This document shows, one piece after another, positions 4,571-5,970 of a DNA stretch of 5,970 bases. The DNA is taken from assembly GCA_027485005.1 (NCBI GenBank), contig JAIXRX010000041.1, positions 1 through 5,970 on the forward strand. Direction: 5' to 3'. Each line of letters opens with the position of its first letter. The stretch's first letter is position 1. Source of the stretch: Alphaproteobacteria bacterium (GTDB lineage Bacteria > Pseudomonadota > Alphaproteobacteria > Rickettsiales > JAIXRX01). The notes below the pieces were generated by a model. The model was not told the DNA's origin. It worked only from the letters and a program-made list of their open reading frames with translations, and did not search any database. Both the position numbers and the translations under genes were made by a program.

Positions 4571-5970
4571 ATGAAACAAGCTTTGAAATTGACTACTATT
4601 CTTGCCACTGCACTGATTGCTAGCAGCGCTTATGCAGACGGCAGCAACAACGAGATTAATCTAGAGTTGATTGGTGATGACTTGAAACCAAGTGTCACGC
4701 AGGATGGTAGTTATAATAAAGCAGCGATGAAATTGAAAAATACGACTGACGATACCAAGATTGTACAAAAAGGTAATCGTAACGAAGCTTCGATGCAGCT
4801 TAATACCGGTGTTGAATTTAGTGGCTTTTCTGGCGCAGTGCGCGGTGCGGTAACGATCAATCAAACGGGCGATGATAATACTGCCAAAATCACTGATGGC
4901 GGTGGCACAATTTATTACTATCCATTATCCCGCTTAATAGGTGATCAGACTGTGGATCAAAGCGGCAATGGAAATACGTTAGAAGCAAGCGTCAACTCGG
5001 TTTTTCCAGTGGGGCAGTATCTAACTCCAGAAGGAAATCGCTATATTCAGCAAGGGAATAATAACAGCTTAAAAATCACCAATGCGGGGATTGGCGATGT
5101 TTCTTCTGTGACGGGAAATCGTCTCTATCAGCAGATTGGTAATGGAAATACCGCACAGTTTAATTCAGACTTTTTGCAAAATGAGGGCTTTAAGCAAGAA
5201 GGTGAATACAATACTGCGATAATTACGGGAAGCGCATCTATCATTCAGCAAAGCGGATCGAATAATCAAATCACTGCATTTGCGAGACCTGGACGTTACC
5301 CTATGGCGACCTTCATACAAAAGGGTGATGGCAATGCAATTGCTGGAGCTCATACCGCAGAAGATACGGGAGCTTATATTTCACAGAATGGCCAATTTAA
5401 TCAGGTGTCAGGCACGACCTCGCGCACATTCATTCAGCAAGTGGGCGAGCGAAATGATAGCGCCGCAGATATGAACCGCATCACACTCACGCAAAATGGT
5501 GTTGGCAATAGAGTGACTGGTAAAGTTGAAAGCGTATCAATGCAAGCAAATGGTATCACACAAACTGGTAAGTTCAATAGTACGCATATTGAAGGGTATT
5601 TTGGTGATGTGCAATCTTATAGTACTTTGAGCCAGAAAGGGCAGAAAAATGAGTACTCCCTGTTCAAAAATAACCCTAATAATGTAACGTACCTTCAGCA
5701 AGATGGAAATGAGAATAAAGCATCTCAAACCATTTCAGGCCAGAGCAATATTTTAGGTATTACGCAAACGGGTGACTCCAATAGCGCAACTCAGTCTGTT
5801 GATGGAGCAACCAATATGTTAACGATTGCCCAAAATGGTGTGAGCAACGTTGCATCACAAAATTTTGTGGGTGATCTCAACCGCTCTGCCATTTCTCAAA
5901 CAGGCAGCAACCATACGGCTGCATTGGATATCACCGGTAACAACAACAATCTTAACGTGACCCAAGAAGG
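4571..5970 (+). CDS. Large secreted curlin-repeat protein, paralogue 2 (3' end outside window)
   Basis: An open frame runs without a stop to the window end: 466 codons plus two bases. The start ATG has AAGGA at 4559-4563, 7 nt upstream. A signal peptide (1-22, ending AYA before DGSNN) leads into a cysteine-free, Asn/Gln/Gly-rich protein. It carries the same 19 motifs as paralogue 1 in the same order: 17 exact QxGxxN, then QTGSNH, then a final QEG cut by the edge. The Gln positions include 44, 66, 98, 130, 160 and 188 early, and 355, 377, 399, 421, 443, 465 at exact 22-residue steps. The first part of the mature protein (LELIGDDLKPS, KAAMKLKNT, NEASMQLNTGVEFS) and the last part (NHTAA, NNNLNVTQEG) are nearly the same as paralogue 1; the middle is more diverged and about 20 residues shorter. 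By alignment about 22 residues are missing, for a total near 488. It is probably a co-subunit of the same fibre or cell-surface matrix; that is inference. Confidence 0.92.
   Translation, partial: MKQALKLTTILATALIASSAYADGSNNEINLELIGDDLKPSVTQDGSYNKAAMKLKNTTDDTKIVQKGNRNEASMQLNTGVEFSGFSGAVRGAVTINQTGDDNTAKITDGGGTIYYYPLSRLIGDQTVDQSGNGNTLEASVNSVFPVGQYLTPEGNRYIQQGNNNSLKITNAGIGDVSSVTGNRLYQQIGNGNTAQFNSDFLQNEGFKQEGEYNTAIITGSASIIQQSGSNNQITAFARPGRYPMATFIQKGDGNAIAGAHTAEDTGAYISQNGQFNQVSGTTSRTFIQQVGERNDSAADMNRITLTQNGVGNRVTGKVESVSMQANGITQTGKFNSTHIEGYFGDVQSYSTLSQKGQKNEYSLFKNNPNNVTYLQQDGNENKASQTISGQSNILGITQTGDSNSATQSVDGATNMLTIAQNGVSNVASQNFVGDLNRSAISQTGSNHTAALDITGNNNNLNVTQE
4700..5970 (+). repeat. Array of 19 curlin motifs in paralogue 2 (last one cut)
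   Basis: Protein-level repeat QxGxxN running from residue 44 to the window end. Each motif pairs one-to-one with a motif of paralogue 1, for example LSQKGQKNEY with LSQKGERNDY and IQKGDGNAIAGAH with SQEGDFNSIGGQH. The strictly periodic 22-residue zone starts at 5633. The eighteenth motif has His in place of Asn in both proteins. Confidence 0.9.

Noticed and set aside
3104..5970. CRISPR or DNA tandem-repeat interpretation of the repetitive region
   Set aside because: The repetition is at the protein level with variable codons and spacing, in two continuous open frames; no identical nucleotide repeats with uniform spacers are present.

Overview
The window looks like chromosomal DNA of a Gram-negative Pseudomonadota, most probably an alphaproteobacterium. 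A System I cytochrome c maturation gene (ccmC), two consensus chromosomal parS sites and a TTAA-N7-TTAA element of the CtrA type support this. The alphaproteobacterial call is an inference; no rRNA or other strong phylogenetic marker is present.

Layout. Positions 1-506 (minus) hold the N-terminal 168 residues of ccmC, cut by the window edge. Divergently, mazG (544-1350, plus) and a YdfG-type short-chain dehydrogenase (1343-2092, plus) overlap by 8 bp and form a likely two-gene operon. A 16-bp parS lies in the 3' end of the mazG reading frame and a second, at the core of a 24-bp perfect palindrome, fills the gap between the dehydrogenase and a convergent gene. That convergent gene (2149-2781, minus) encodes an unrecognised 210-residue protein with a Gly/Ala-rich membrane region.

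A 199-bp divergent intergenic region (2782-2980) carries the control elements of the right half of the window: an exact TTAA-N7-TTAA motif, a second near match 37 bp further on, and a candidate sigma70-type promoter. Then come two tandem genes for large secreted curlin-repeat proteins (functional amyloid family): the first complete (2981-4507, 508 residues), the second open at the window end (4571-5970, 466 residues visible). A strong GAAA-loop terminator sits between them.

How the genes work together. ccmC, mazG and ydfG are housekeeping functions (heme delivery, nucleotide-pool cleaning, NADP-dependent hydroxy-acid oxidation). The parS pair suggests a position in the ori-proximal ParB-loading zone. 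The curlin pair is the accessory part: each has a signal peptide, no cysteine, and 19 QxGxxN-type motifs in the same order; the last six are spaced by exactly 22 residues in both proteins. No curli secretion or nucleation gene (csgG, csgE, csgF) is visible, so export must be encoded elsewhere or just downstream. No intergenic stretch exceeds 300 bp. Most attention is due to the twin 19-motif curlin proteins and their possible cell-cycle (CtrA) control next to parS.
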